Shown: piece after piece, positions 8,557 through 17,566 of the stretch
Layout of the letters: each line of letters starts with the position of its first letter
Numbering within the stretch: the stretch's first letter is position 1
Assembly (NCBI GenBank): GCA_009691705.1
Contig: SIAR01000001.1
Coordinates: 62,001 to 126,000 of the forward strand
DNA from: Phycisphaerales bacterium
GTDB lineage: Bacteria > Planctomycetota > Phycisphaerae > Phycisphaerales > SM1A02
Length of the DNA stretch: 64,000 nt
Reading direction: 5' to 3'
Made by a program: the position numbers and the translations under genes
Notes under the pieces: model-generated
Told to the model about the DNA's origin: nothing
Databases searched by the model: none
Seen by the model: the letters and a program-made list of their open reading frames with translations, nothing else

Positions 8557-10590
8557 TCAGTTGTTCCCGCTGTACACAGCGATCTCTTTGCGGCGAAAGC
8601 CGAGGAATCCAACGGCAAATGCGATTGCGCTCCAGAGCACGCCCACCAACCCAAAGGTCTTGAACACGGCCAACCATGGGATGACCTGCCCGTTCACAAG
8701 ATCGTCGGTTCCGCCAGAGCGCGCGAACGGCGCGAAGGTGACTCGCACCGTGCCCGCGATGCCGCGAATCGTGTACTGAAACATTTTCGTGATGAAGTCA
8801 GATTTATCCTCGACGTAGTAGTTTTCGAGGGCGATCCCAAGGTATGAAGAGAGTGCGCATGAGATGAAGACTGTGAAAGCGAGCAGGACTGCCACTGGGA
8901 ATGAGAGCACGCTGCCAGCGGCAATTCCCAACGCCGAAATGAACACTAGTTTCGACCAATCGACGAGTAACGCCCGCGCGTAGTTGCCTTCGAAGCCGCC
9001 GACCCGGTGCAGCACTTCGAGTCCGTCGTAATCGAAATTGAGCGACCAGGTGCCAGGATAGAACTGCCGATCACGGGTGAGGCCGCCGTTGACTACTTCA
9101 ATAGTGAGCGATCCGTCGGCTGAGATGGCGTTGGCGGGAATCGCAAAGACGTTGCGCTGCACCGGAACGTAGTTCACCATCGCTGGTGGGGTTTCTCCAA
9201 AGACAAAGAGTGCCGGAAAGGTTTCATGCGAATCATCGCGACCGATGTGAAACTTGTATCGCAGCACAGGATCAGCACCAGCGCGCCGTGCTTCGTCGAG
9301 CCCTGAAAAAACATACTTGCGCGCCTTTCCTGGTTCGATGGTGCGCTGCTGCATGAGAAACTCTTGGTTCTTGGTCGCCTGCAAGTCGCGCCGCACTTCG
9401 GTCTCATAGCGGCGTCCCTCGGCAATGTCTGCTTGCAGAACCGAGTCTCGTGCGATCGTTCGATCGACGATGTCACGAAGTTGATCTAACTGCAACTGCT
9501 CATAGGCTGGATGCGCAACCTCGCGTGCCACGAGCACCTGATCGCGCAGCGCTGCTGCATCAGCGATGTCGGCAGCCTGGCGCGTTGAGAGGTATTCGAC
9601 GTAGACAAAGACAGCCGTTCCACCAACGATCAGAACGATCGCGTTCAGCATGGAGAGCCCCAGCAGTTTGCCAGCGAGATACTGAAACCGCGAGACAGGT
9701 TTGGTCAGCACGTTCCAGATTTGTCTATCGCGAATCTCGAAAGCGACGGTCGCGCTTGAGAGAAAAAGGGTTAGCCCAGCAGCGAAGATGAACACGAGGC
9801 TCGTACCGCGCGAGAGAAATGTCTGCACTTGATAGCGCAGCGGCTCGCGCGAATCGATCCAGAGTGGAATCAATGGCAAGATGACCAGCAGCGTTCCGAT
9901 AAAGCCCAGCGAGATGCGCTGCCGCACAGACTCGATGAGCAGCGTGTGCGCGATGCCGCAGACTGGTGATGCCTGCGACAAGAGCGCTAGAGCAAGACGA
10001 ACGAGCAGAAAGAACGCGAAAAACAGAAAGACGATTCCCCCCACCGCGACCATCGGTCCAAGTTGACCGGCGAACCACAGCGGTACGAGAAAGCACGTTC
10101 CAATCACAAGCAATCCAACCAAGTGGATCACCAATCCAACCCAGACGGCGACCACGGCAAGCGCGATGGCCGCAACTGCAATTCCAGTGACGAGCCACGG
10201 ATTCTCGATGATTCGCTGTGGTGCCCACTGCGGAGCGACGACCGATCCAACAAGCGACGCGACCGCGTCGACTTCGACAATGCGTCCACGCTCATCAAAG
10301 AATTGCGGTGCTAGTGCTTGAACCCGCGCCGACCCAATCTCGCGCCCTGCGATGGTCACGCTGCCACGCTCGAGCAATTGAATCGCTTGCGGATTGCGGT
10401 CGACTGCATTTGCTTCTCTCAGCACCGCCGCGACCTGCTCGACCGTGTGCGCAAACTGAAAGGATTTCCACGCCAGGGGCGCGAAGAGCAGCGCACCAGC
10501 CACAACGATGATGAGTGTCAGAAGGATGCGGCAGCGCGGCGATTCTTGCCAGCGATTTAGCCGCTCAGCCGCGTTGCGAATCCAAATCAC
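8557..10590 (-). CDS. ABC-2 type transporter permease with large soluble domain
   Basis: 677 residues. A first helix (about 20-42) is followed by a soluble segment, several helices (about 135-245), then the conserved permease stretch VAFEIRDRQIWNVLTKPVSRFQYLAGKLLGLSMLN, which is the ABC-2 element contacting the ATPase. A periplasmic domain of about 200 residues (around 345-545) comes before the final helices. It overlaps the ATPase gene by ATGA (10587-10590), so the two form one transporter. The VLTKPVSRFQYLAGKLLG motif is also present in the divergent permease at 16486-17523 (VVSKPVARATFVLGKYLG), so both may share one ATPase. Confidence 0.8.
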   Translation of the reverse strand: MIWIRNAAERLNRWQESPRCRILLTLIIVVAGALLFAPLAWKSFQFAHTVEQVAAVLREANAVDRNPQAIQLLERGSVTIAGREIGSARVQALAPQFFDERGRIVEVDAVASLVGSVVAPQWAPQRIIENPWLVTGIAVAAIALAVVAVWVGLVIHLVGLLVIGTCFLVPLWFAGQLGPMVAVGGIVFLFFAFFLLVRLALALLSQASPVCGIAHTLLIESVRQRISLGFIGTLLVILPLIPLWIDSREPLRYQVQTFLSRGTSLVFIFAAGLTLFLSSATVAFEIRDRQIWNVLTKPVSRFQYLAGKLLGLSMLNAIVLIVGGTAVFVYVEYLSTRQAADIADAAALRDQVLVAREVAHPAYEQLQLDQLRDIVDRTIARDSVLQADIAEGRRYETEVRRDLQATKNQEFLMQQRTIEPGKARKYVFSGLDEARRAGADPVLRYKFHIGRDDSHETFPALFVFGETPPAMVNYVPVQRNVFAIPANAISADGSLTIEVVNGGLTRDRQFYPGTWSLNFDYDGLEVLHRVGGFEGNYARALLVDWSKLVFISALGIAAGSVLSFPVAVLLAFTVFISCALSSYLGIALENYYVEDKSDFITKMFQYTIRGIAGTVRVTFAPFARSGGTDDLVNGQVIPWLAVFKTFGLVGVLWSAIAFAVGFLGFRRKEIAVYSGNN

Positions 10591-11759
10591 TCGCGCTTCT
10601 CCGGAGGCTTTTCGAGAAGGTCATCAATGACCGAGCGGTCGACTGACGGCTGCGCTGTGGTCGATGTGGGGTTGGAAGTAGTTGGGGCGCGCACTGGAGG
10701 AGCCTTCGCCGCAACGAGTTCTTCTACGACAGAGTCCTTGGGAGCGATCGTCTCAGCCACCGCCACGACCACGGCAGCGGGTCTCGCAGGCTCTTGGCGC
10801 TGGAGGTCAGAGATGAGTCCATCCCCTGCTGCCGATTCTTGCGCGCCAAGCAGGAACGCGGCGGTCTTGCCACCCTGCAGCGCGCCGCTGGTCGACGTTT
10901 GCTCAACACGGGCCTGCTCAACGATTTGAACAAACAGGTCTTCGAGTTTCTGCCGCGGAGCTTCGACGCGCTCGATCGCGGTGCCTTCTTCACGCCTAAC
11001 CAGGGCATCGATTTTTTCGATCGTCTCAGGTCGTAATCGCGGCACACAAATCAAGGTTCGATTGGTGTCGCGCAGCAGTTCGTCGGTGGTTCCAGCGGCG
11101 CGAATCTTTCCGCCATAGAGAACGACCATCCGGTCGCAGACATCTTCAACATCTGCGAGCAAGTGCGACGAGAGCAGAATCGTCTTCCCACGCCGTCCGA
11201 GGTCGAGCAGCAAGTCTTTCACTTGACGCGTTCCGATGGGATCGAGGCCAGATGTCGGCTCATCAAGAATCAAAAACTCTGGATCGTTTATCAACGCCTG
11301 CGCAATTCCGAGGCGGCGGCTCATTCCCTTTGAAAACTCTCCGACTGCTCGGTGCGATGCCCCTTCGAGCCCCACCATCTCAAGCAGTTCGCTGGTACGG
11401 CGCCGCCTTATCGCGCGCGCGATTCCGAAGAGTTTGCCGTAGTAATCAAGCGTCTCAACTGGATTCAAGAATCGATACATGTACGACTCTTCTGGCAAGT
11501 ATCCGATGCGCGCCTTCACCGCAACGTCTCCGGGGTCGCGACCGAAGACTGAGAGCCGTCCCTTTGTCTTGCGAAGGAGTCCCAAGATCAACTTGATCGT
11601 GGTGCTTTTTCCAGAACCATTTGGACCGAGCAGCCCGAAGATTTCGTTGGGACGAATCTCAAAGTCGATCCCGTCGACTGCGCGCGCCTTCGCCCGCAGC
11701 CAAAAATCATCAAACACTTTGACGAGTCCAGCGGCTTCTACGATCGGTTGCTGACTCAT
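10587..11759 (-). CDS. ABC-2 transporter ATP-binding protein
   Basis: 390 residues. Walker A GPNGSGKST (about 46-54), Q-loop region GYLPEES, signature FSKGMSRR, Walker B FLILDEPTSGLDP and H-loop LLSSHLL are all intact, so this is an active CcmA/NatA-type ATPase. The C-terminal extension of about 90 residues is Ala/Pro/Thr-rich and low complexity and ends DDLLEKPPEKRE; its role is unknown. Start ATG 11759 lies 9 bp after the SPFH gene. Neighbours place it in the SPFH-ABC cluster; the substrate is unknown. Confidence 0.88.
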   Translation of the reverse strand: MSQQPIVEAAGLVKVFDDFWLRAKARAVDGIDFEIRPNEIFGLLGPNGSGKSTTIKLILGLLRKTKGRLSVFGRDPGDVAVKARIGYLPEESYMYRFLNPVETLDYYGKLFGIARAIRRRRTSELLEMVGLEGASHRAVGEFSKGMSRRLGIAQALINDPEFLILDEPTSGLDPIGTRQVKDLLLDLGRRGKTILLSSHLLADVEDVCDRMVVLYGGKIRAAGTTDELLRDTNRTLICVPRLRPETIEKIDALVRREEGTAIERVEAPRQKLEDLFVQIVEQARVEQTSTSGALQGGKTAAFLLGAQESAAGDGLISDLQRQEPARPAAVVVAVAETIAPKDSVVEELVAAKAPPVRAPTTSNPTSTTAQPSVDRSVIDDLLEKPPEKRE

Positions 11760-11768
11760 GGTGCTCCT

Positions 11769-13199
11769 CTAGCGACCAAAGCCCTTGTCGCCGCTCTTGT
11801 CGAGCCGACGGCCCGCCTTGTCAATCATGATTTGCTTGCTGCCGAGCTGAAATGACTGCATATCGAAGTTCATCATCGCGGCCGCTTGTTTCTTGCGCGC
11901 AAGTTCGGCGTCGCGGCGCGTCTGCATGACATCGGGCGAACTCTTGACATGCACAACGTAGTGGCCAATGCCAGGTGGCAACGCGAAGACTTCAACTTCT
12001 TGCTTGCTCATCGCTTCGCGCACTGCCTCAAGCCAAAGTTGCTGGATGAGTTGGCGCGGATTCTCGTGGTACGAGGCCGCGAGTCCTTCGACGCGTCGCG
12101 CTTCATTTGCCAGGGTGGAAGAGAGGAGTGACCCTGACGAGCGCGCACGCAAGATAATGCGCGCTGCTTCGCCTCCGACATCAGGCTGCTCGAATCGCAC
12201 CCCGATCTGCACAAGCGTGGCATCGGCTTCCTGCTGATGTCCGGCGGTCAACTGCGATTCATACTGGGCGATCAGCGCGAGCACTTCGCCGTAGTTTGGT
12301 CCTGCTGCTCCAACCAACTTCGCGTTTGCTTCTTGGCGGGCGCGCTCGAGCGCGGTCTTCATGTCTTCCCGGGCAATCTGCACTCGGCGCAGCGCATTGC
12401 GCACGGCCAACGGCGCCGTGCGTTCAGTCAAGGTGACCGAGGCGACGTGAATTCCACTCTCCAAGCCATTGAGCCGCGCTTGCATCTTGGCGCGAATCTC
12501 TGCTGCGGGAAGGTCGCGCTGCTCGAGCAGATCGGAGAGTGTGAACTGTGCCGCGACCTGCACCACCGCTCCTTCAAGCACTTTTTCAACCAATCGATCG
12601 ACCTGTTCGGGATTGATTTGGCGAAGGGCCGCGACTGGATCGACCACCGAATATTCGACCGCGAGTTGAAGATGAGCAAGGTCGCCGTCGGCGGTGATAA
12701 CCGAACCATCGCGACCTGGACGAATCGGATTGTTCGCGTCGGCTGCGTCGGTGGCCTGCTCAAGCGTGGTGTCCTTCGCTCCAAGTGTTGGCCAAAACGC
12801 ATCGCGCACCTCGACCGTGCGGCGCAGCGGCATCATGAGCGTCTCACCCACTGGATAGGGCCAGAATGGCTGTAATCCAGGCTGAATTGTTTCGTCGCCT
12901 GGCTCGCCTGTGACGCGACCGAAGATCGTTCGCATTCCTGTCACGCCTTCAGGGACAGATTGGAATCCAGAGAAGAGAAATGTCACAACGAGTCCACACA
13001 TCGCAACCTGCAGCAATCTGTACGAAAGCCGTAGGGCCTCGCCGAGACTCTCATTGGCTGGGTTCATCGCTTCGCGCATCGATGCGCGGTCGACCGACGA
13101 AGCGGAGACGGCGAGTTGCGCGCGCTTTCCAGTGCGAACCGCGTGACCCTGATCGGAAGGTGTCGCTGAATCTTCTGGCGAGGACGGCGCTGGTGTCAT
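11769..13199 (-). CDS. SPFH-domain membrane protein, HflK-like
   Basis: 476 residues from ATG 13199, placed 1 base after the preceding gene's stop (TGAGATG); a longer frame from 13271 would overlap that gene by 71 bp. A Ser/Ala-rich N-terminus of about 60 residues precedes one transmembrane helix (LLQVAMCGLVVTFLFSGF) and an SPFH/band-7 domain with QSVPEGVTGMRTIFGRVTG, GLQPFWPYP, LQLAVEYSVVDPVAALRQ and VEKVLEGAVVQVAAQFTLSD. A helical region follows. The order matches HflK. HflK with HflC forms a membrane cage that regulates FtsH in proteobacteria; no ftsH is in the window. It is third in a row of three SPFH genes. Confidence 0.8.
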   Translation of the reverse strand: MTPAPSSPEDSATPSDQGHAVRTGKRAQLAVSASSVDRASMREAMNPANESLGEALRLSYRLLQVAMCGLVVTFLFSGFQSVPEGVTGMRTIFGRVTGEPGDETIQPGLQPFWPYPVGETLMMPLRRTVEVRDAFWPTLGAKDTTLEQATDAADANNPIRPGRDGSVITADGDLAHLQLAVEYSVVDPVAALRQINPEQVDRLVEKVLEGAVVQVAAQFTLSDLLEQRDLPAAEIRAKMQARLNGLESGIHVASVTLTERTAPLAVRNALRRVQIAREDMKTALERARQEANAKLVGAAGPNYGEVLALIAQYESQLTAGHQQEADATLVQIGVRFEQPDVGGEAARIILRARSSGSLLSSTLANEARRVEGLAASYHENPRQLIQQLWLEAVREAMSKQEVEVFALPPGIGHYVVHVKSSPDVMQTRRDAELARKKQAAAMMNFDMQSFQLGSKQIMIDKAGRRLDKSGDKGFGR

Positions 13200-13200
13200 C

Positions 13201-14142
13201 TCAGGGAGTTCCAGTCGCTGCCGCCTCGGAGCCATACGGCTTGGCTGGTTGCGGGATGTTGTTCGGTCCAACTTTTGCCGAGAGATCTAGCAAGTGGAAT
13301 GGCGCGCGATTGAGATCGGTCACGAATGTCGTGCTGCCCGAGAGCGATCCCTTGAGCGTGTCGAGCCAGGCCAGAAAAATCGCCAACTCAGACTCTGCTT
13401 TCATCAACTCGTAGTAGCGCGTGGCTTGTTCGTTGCCAAGCGCCTCAATGTCGTTTGCCCAGTTGTCAGCAAAGCGGCGGATCGTGTCACCTGTGCTCGC
13501 GGCCTGACTCTTGATCGCCTCAGCTTCAGAGTTTCCCTTTGATTCTTCGAGATTTGCGAGTGTTTCTTGGACTGCCGCCATTCGTCGCAAGACTGCGACT
13601 GTGGTCTTTGGGGGAAGTACGACCTGTGAAATTCCAACCGTGACAGGTTCGACACCCGCCACCTTGGTGGATCGAAGGTCTGCCAAGATCGAACTCTCAG
13701 CTTCAGCAATCTTGCTCTCGTGCCCGATGAGCTGCGCAAAGGTGTAGCCACCGACCGCGCGAACCGCCCCCTGCAGTTGGGTCGTGAGATCTTTTCCGGC
13801 GGCTTCGATCGATCCATAGGAGTTAAAGAATTGCAGCGGTGCTTCACCCGTGCTGTCGATGCGCCAAAGCAGATATGCCTTCACGAGCACCTGTTGCCCA
13901 TCCTTTGTCAGGACCGTCTCCAGTGAACTCTCGATCAACTGCAGACGGGTATCGAGCTTCGACACTTGGTCAATGAAAAGTGGTGCCTTCAGGTGCAGAC
14001 CCGCATCGCGCTGTACTCCAGCTGGTTTTCCGAAGCGCGTGAGCACAGCAACTTCGTGAAAATTGACGGTGTAGGTGGTGTTGAAAAGCACCAAGACAGC
14101 GACGATGATGCACGCAACAATGATTGGGATTCTTCGCGCCAT
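13201..14142 (-). CDS. SPFH-domain membrane protein, HflC-like
   Basis: 313 residues, typical HflC length. One N-terminal transmembrane helix (IPIIVACIIVAVLVLFNTT) is followed by the SPFH domain: VNFHEVAVLTRFGKP, GLHLKAPLFIDQVSKLDTRLQ, TKDGQQVLVKAYLLWRI, then the helical stretch with EESKGNSEAEAIKSQA and NDIEALGNEQATRYYE. It starts 2 bp after the polytopic SPFH gene and is followed directly by the HflK-like gene. Probably a subunit of a hetero-oligomeric SPFH assembly in the inner membrane. No catalytic residues are expected. Confidence 0.82.
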   Translation of the reverse strand: MARRIPIIVACIIVAVLVLFNTTYTVNFHEVAVLTRFGKPAGVQRDAGLHLKAPLFIDQVSKLDTRLQLIESSLETVLTKDGQQVLVKAYLLWRIDSTGEAPLQFFNSYGSIEAAGKDLTTQLQGAVRAVGGYTFAQLIGHESKIAEAESSILADLRSTKVAGVEPVTVGISQVVLPPKTTVAVLRRMAAVQETLANLEESKGNSEAEAIKSQAASTGDTIRRFADNWANDIEALGNEQATRYYELMKAESELAIFLAWLDTLKGSLSGSTTFVTDLNRAPFHLLDLSAKVGPNNIPQPAKPYGSEAAATGTP

Positions 14143-14144
14143 TG

Positions 14145-16271
14145 CTATTCCTTCTTCTCGAGATAATCGCCGAGATTGAGTCCCGGCTCGGGTTGTTCCA
14201 TCTGAATGTCAAACTCGACCCTCGAAGGATCGACCGCCAAAACGTATTTGATTCGCGCTGCGGCGAGGGCACGGGTCAAGACCGCCATGATCGCGCGCTC
14301 GCGGTAAATCTCAGGAGCAGTGTGATAGGACGCCGCTTGACCCAGAACCTCACTCGAAGTCGTGCGGGCGCGCATCAGCGCATCCCAGCGCCTGGCTCGC
14401 GCCGAACTGATGACGCTGGCAGCTTGCGCGCGGGCATCGATAATCATTTTTTCAACCGCAGCGCGTTGTTCGCGGGCTGCAGGAGCGTCTGAACCGTGCA
14501 GCCTCTCAAGCGTTTGGAGTTGGTCGATTGCTGCAACGATTGCGTGCGCGCGTTCTGGATTGCCAGCCAGTGTCGATAGCGTGACGTTGAGCATTCGATT
14601 TGCCTCGTCAACGATCTTGCGGGCGTTCTGCACATCGATCGAAAGTTCTTCGAACATTCCTGCCGCCTCACCCGCCGGAGGACGCAACACGGGAAGCAGG
14701 ATTCCCAGGACTTCGACGCCGCTACGGCTGCGGTCAAACGCACCCTGCACCCGCTGCGTCAATTGGCTTACGAGTGAATCTCCCGTGGGGGAAAGCACTT
14801 GATCGATCGATCGCGTCGAGAACAACTGGCTCGCCTCACGCATCGCGATCGCCTTCAACACCCGCTCGCGCATGTCAAGCGCACTCCCGCGCATTCTGGT
14901 GTCTCCACAGAACTGCAGATAGTCCAGCAGCCCATCCGTGCGCACGCGATACTCCAAAACGATGTCCGCATCGATGAGTGCAAACTGATTTGAGACCGCT
15001 GCGGCATCTGCCGCGGATGTGGGCGACAGAATGCTCGCCGAGCCATCAACATTGGATCCTGCCGCGGCATTCTGCAGCGAACTTGCCAACACGATGAACG
15101 GCAATCGTTCACTGTCGGGCTCGCCATCGACCGGCCATAGGTTGACTGAGGACGTCGGCAGCAAGTTTCCGCCAAGAACCAGGGTGCGAATCTGATCGAT
15201 GTCATAACGCTCTACCGATTCGATCGGCCAAGGCCACTTGAAAAGCAGCGATCCCTGCGCCACGCCTCCAATCACTCGACCGCCGCGAAGTCGAACTGCT
15301 TGTTCGCTCGGCTGAACGACCACGATCATCGACATGATGAGAAGCACGACGACTCCGAGCGTGCATAGTCGCAGAACGCTGCGCAGAAGCAGTTGGTATC
15401 CCCACGAACTAGTGATATCGAATCCGAATTGGTAGTTCACCGCCTCGTTGATGCTGCGCACAATCGAATCTGGTGCCGCGGCAAGTCCGAGCAACTTTGA
15501 ATCGAACGCAGGGCGAGGAGTGTCACTGACCTTGCGCGGCCGGTACAAGTTGAGGATCAGATTCAGCAGAATCTCTGCTGCAATCACGCCGACATAGATC
15601 GCGATGCCATACGCGATCGCCTCGAGCACATCATCCTTCTTGAAGACCTGAAAGACCGTTCCCACGGCGAGGGCGAGCAGCACGAGCGCGTTTCCAACCA
15701 TGACTCCAGCGCCGCCACGCAAGTTCTGCCAGGCCGGTTGCTTGGCCATCCCAGCAACGAATCGCGAAAAGATAAACGTGACAAGCGAAAGGGCCGTGCA
15801 GAGTGCGAGTTGCCAGCCCAGGTGAGAGCCCACTCGAAATGTCGTGGTGTTTGTGACTGAATCTTGGCGCGCAAGCCATGAGAGCGTGCCGTAGCACAAG
15901 AATCCAAGCATCACTGCAACGAGCAAACTTGCGATCGGTGCAAGCCACTGGTGCATGAGCCGCAATCGACGCGCCGCGGCTTGGTGCTCGATGCGCTCGC
16001 CCTCGAAAACGCTGCTCGCCGCTCCGCGCGCCAGCGCGACCTCTTCGTTCTCAAGCGACTCAACCCGTTCAAGTTTGTGTTGATAAAAGAGGACCGTCAG
16101 GGTCGTCCAACTCAATATTCCTGTTGCGACGTAGAGCCCCGCCAGGATGAGCCCGGTGTCCCCTGCGAGGTTGCCGAAAACGAGCAGAAAGAGCGCGAGC
16201 GCGGCCTGAATAATAACCCCCACGCCAGAAACGCGGGTCGCCTGCCGATAGACAAATTGGTCATGCATCAT
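14145..16271 (-). CDS. polytopic membrane protein fused to SPFH/band-7 domain
   Basis: 708 residues from ATG 16271 (ATG 16268 equally possible; a frame from 16346 is open but has no support). The N-terminal 250 residues hold about six hydrophobic helices, among them GVIIQAALALFLLVFG, IASLLVAVMLGFLCYG, WQLALCTALSLVTFIF and GNALVLLALAVGTVF. A seventh helix (about 310-332, VVVLLIMSMIVVV) leads into an SPFH domain (QPSEQAVRLRGGRV, LLFKWPWPIESVERYD, DADIVLEYRVRT) with a long helical C-terminus. Canonical HflK has one helix, so the multi-helix module is an unusual fusion. First gene of the minus-strand run; divergent from the permease at 16486. Confidence 0.75.
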   Translation of the reverse strand: MMHDQFVYRQATRVSGVGVIIQAALALFLLVFGNLAGDTGLILAGLYVATGILSWTTLTVLFYQHKLERVESLENEEVALARGAASSVFEGERIEHQAAARRLRLMHQWLAPIASLLVAVMLGFLCYGTLSWLARQDSVTNTTTFRVGSHLGWQLALCTALSLVTFIFSRFVAGMAKQPAWQNLRGGAGVMVGNALVLLALAVGTVFQVFKKDDVLEAIAYGIAIYVGVIAAEILLNLILNLYRPRKVSDTPRPAFDSKLLGLAAAPDSIVRSINEAVNYQFGFDITSSWGYQLLLRSVLRLCTLGVVVLLIMSMIVVVQPSEQAVRLRGGRVIGGVAQGSLLFKWPWPIESVERYDIDQIRTLVLGGNLLPTSSVNLWPVDGEPDSERLPFIVLASSLQNAAAGSNVDGSASILSPTSAADAAAVSNQFALIDADIVLEYRVRTDGLLDYLQFCGDTRMRGSALDMRERVLKAIAMREASQLFSTRSIDQVLSPTGDSLVSQLTQRVQGAFDRSRSGVEVLGILLPVLRPPAGEAAGMFEELSIDVQNARKIVDEANRMLNVTLSTLAGNPERAHAIVAAIDQLQTLERLHGSDAPAAREQRAAVEKMIIDARAQAASVISSARARRWDALMRARTTSSEVLGQAASYHTAPEIYRERAIMAVLTRALAAARIKYVLAVDPSRVEFDIQMEQPEPGLNLGDYLEKKE

Positions 16272-16485
16272 TGGGGTGATTACTGGATGGCGTGTTTCAC
16301 TTCGATGGGCTGAAAGTGCATCCGAACGACGAACCGAACGCACCAACTGAATCGTACGGAAAACTCTTGATGTGTGCGGTTGCCAGTCGTACGAATTCAG
16401 CGCGGCTGAAGTTCACTGCAGAGGCGACGCATCCCGCTGCGGCGCGATCGCCTATTCTTTTAGGCCGAAGCTTCAAGAGACCCGC

Positions 16486-17523
16486 ATGGCATTCTTCGAA
16501 CAACTTTTCGCGATCGTTCGCAACACTTTTCTCGAGTGCATACGACAACCGCTCACACTGGTCGTCGTACTCGCGGCACTGCTGCTAGTGGTGCTGAGCA
16601 ATCAGTTCTCAGCCTTCACCATGACCGACGACCAACGGATGTACGTCGACCTGGGACTCTCAACCGTGTTCATGGCGGGCGCCCTGCTCGCCGCGTTTCT
16701 TGCCACTAGCGTGGTGGACCAAGAAATCACAAACAAGACGGTGCTGATGGTGGTTTCGAAGCCCGTAGCACGGGCCACATTTGTGCTCGGCAAGTACCTC
16801 GGCGTCACCCTCGCGCTGCTCGCGTCGATTGCTGTTCCCGCGATGGCTTTTCTACTCGTCGAAGTGCATGGCGTCATTCAAACGGTGGCAACTCCGGTGC
16901 GCTGGCCAGTGGTCGTTCTAGGAGTCAGCGCACTTGGCGTGACGGTGTTCACCGCAACTTGGTGCAACTTCTTCTATGGCAAGTCATTCGCCGCGATCAT
17001 GATCTCGCTGGGCGGTCCATTACTGCTAGTTGCCTATGTCTTGAGTTTGTTCTTCGACTTTGCTTGGGACCCGATTCCAGCGAGCGACGATTTTCGCCTC
17101 GAACTTGTAACGGCGCTGTTTTTGATGTTTCTGGCGCTGTGTGTTCTCTCAGCGATTGCCATTGCAGCGAGCACGCGGCTTGGGCAAGTGCTCACCATCG
17201 GCGTCACCCTTGGAGTGCTCGTTCTTGGACTTCTCTCGGACTGGATCTTTGGACGGCGCATCGTTGCACTCGAACAACTTGTCTCGCTGCGCGATGCCGC
17301 CCATGAGAGCGCACTCAACAGCGATGCCGTGGGACTCTTTGGCTGTAAAGTCGCCTATGCGGTCATCCCAAACTTTCAAGTCTTTTGGGTGGTCGATGCC
17401 GTCAATCAGAATCAGATGATTCCGCTGGACTACCTCGGATACGTCGTGCCCTACGGGGCTTTGATGATCACCGCAGTTCTTGCGATCGCGATCGCGCTCT
17501 TTCAACGACGCGAGGTTGGATGA
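16486..17523 (+). CDS. ABC-2 type transporter permease
   Basis: 345 residues. I use ATG 16486 (MAFFEQLFAIVRNTF), because the upstream extension has no hydrophobic or conserved character. About six transmembrane helices are evident, and the element VVDQEITNKTVLMVVSKPVARATFVLGKYLG after the second helix is the ABC-2 motif that couples to the ATPase. It is shorter than the permease at 8557-10590 and lacks its large periplasmic domain. No ATPase gene lies next to it, so it may use the one at 10587-11759. It is divergent from the SPFH genes across a 214-bp gap and converges on the NfeD-like gene. Confidence 0.8.
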   Translation: MAFFEQLFAIVRNTFLECIRQPLTLVVVLAALLLVVLSNQFSAFTMTDDQRMYVDLGLSTVFMAGALLAAFLATSVVDQEITNKTVLMVVSKPVARATFVLGKYLGVTLALLASIAVPAMAFLLVEVHGVIQTVATPVRWPVVVLGVSALGVTVFTATWCNFFYGKSFAAIMISLGGPLLLVAYVLSLFFDFAWDPIPASDDFRLELVTALFLMFLALCVLSAIAIAASTRLGQVLTIGVTLGVLVLGLLSDWIFGRRIVALEQLVSLRDAAHESALNSDAVGLFGCKVAYAVIPNFQVFWVVDAVNQNQMIPLDYLGYVVPYGALMITAVLAIAIALFQRREVG

Positions 17524-17566
17524 TCCGCTCGCGCACCGACCTCGCCGTCTAGTCGGCCAAGTCAGC

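Noticed and set aside
12237..12875. 212-codon plus-strand open frame inside the HflK-like gene
   Set aside because: Antisense shadow of the SPFH gene; no recognisable motif and no independent start signal.
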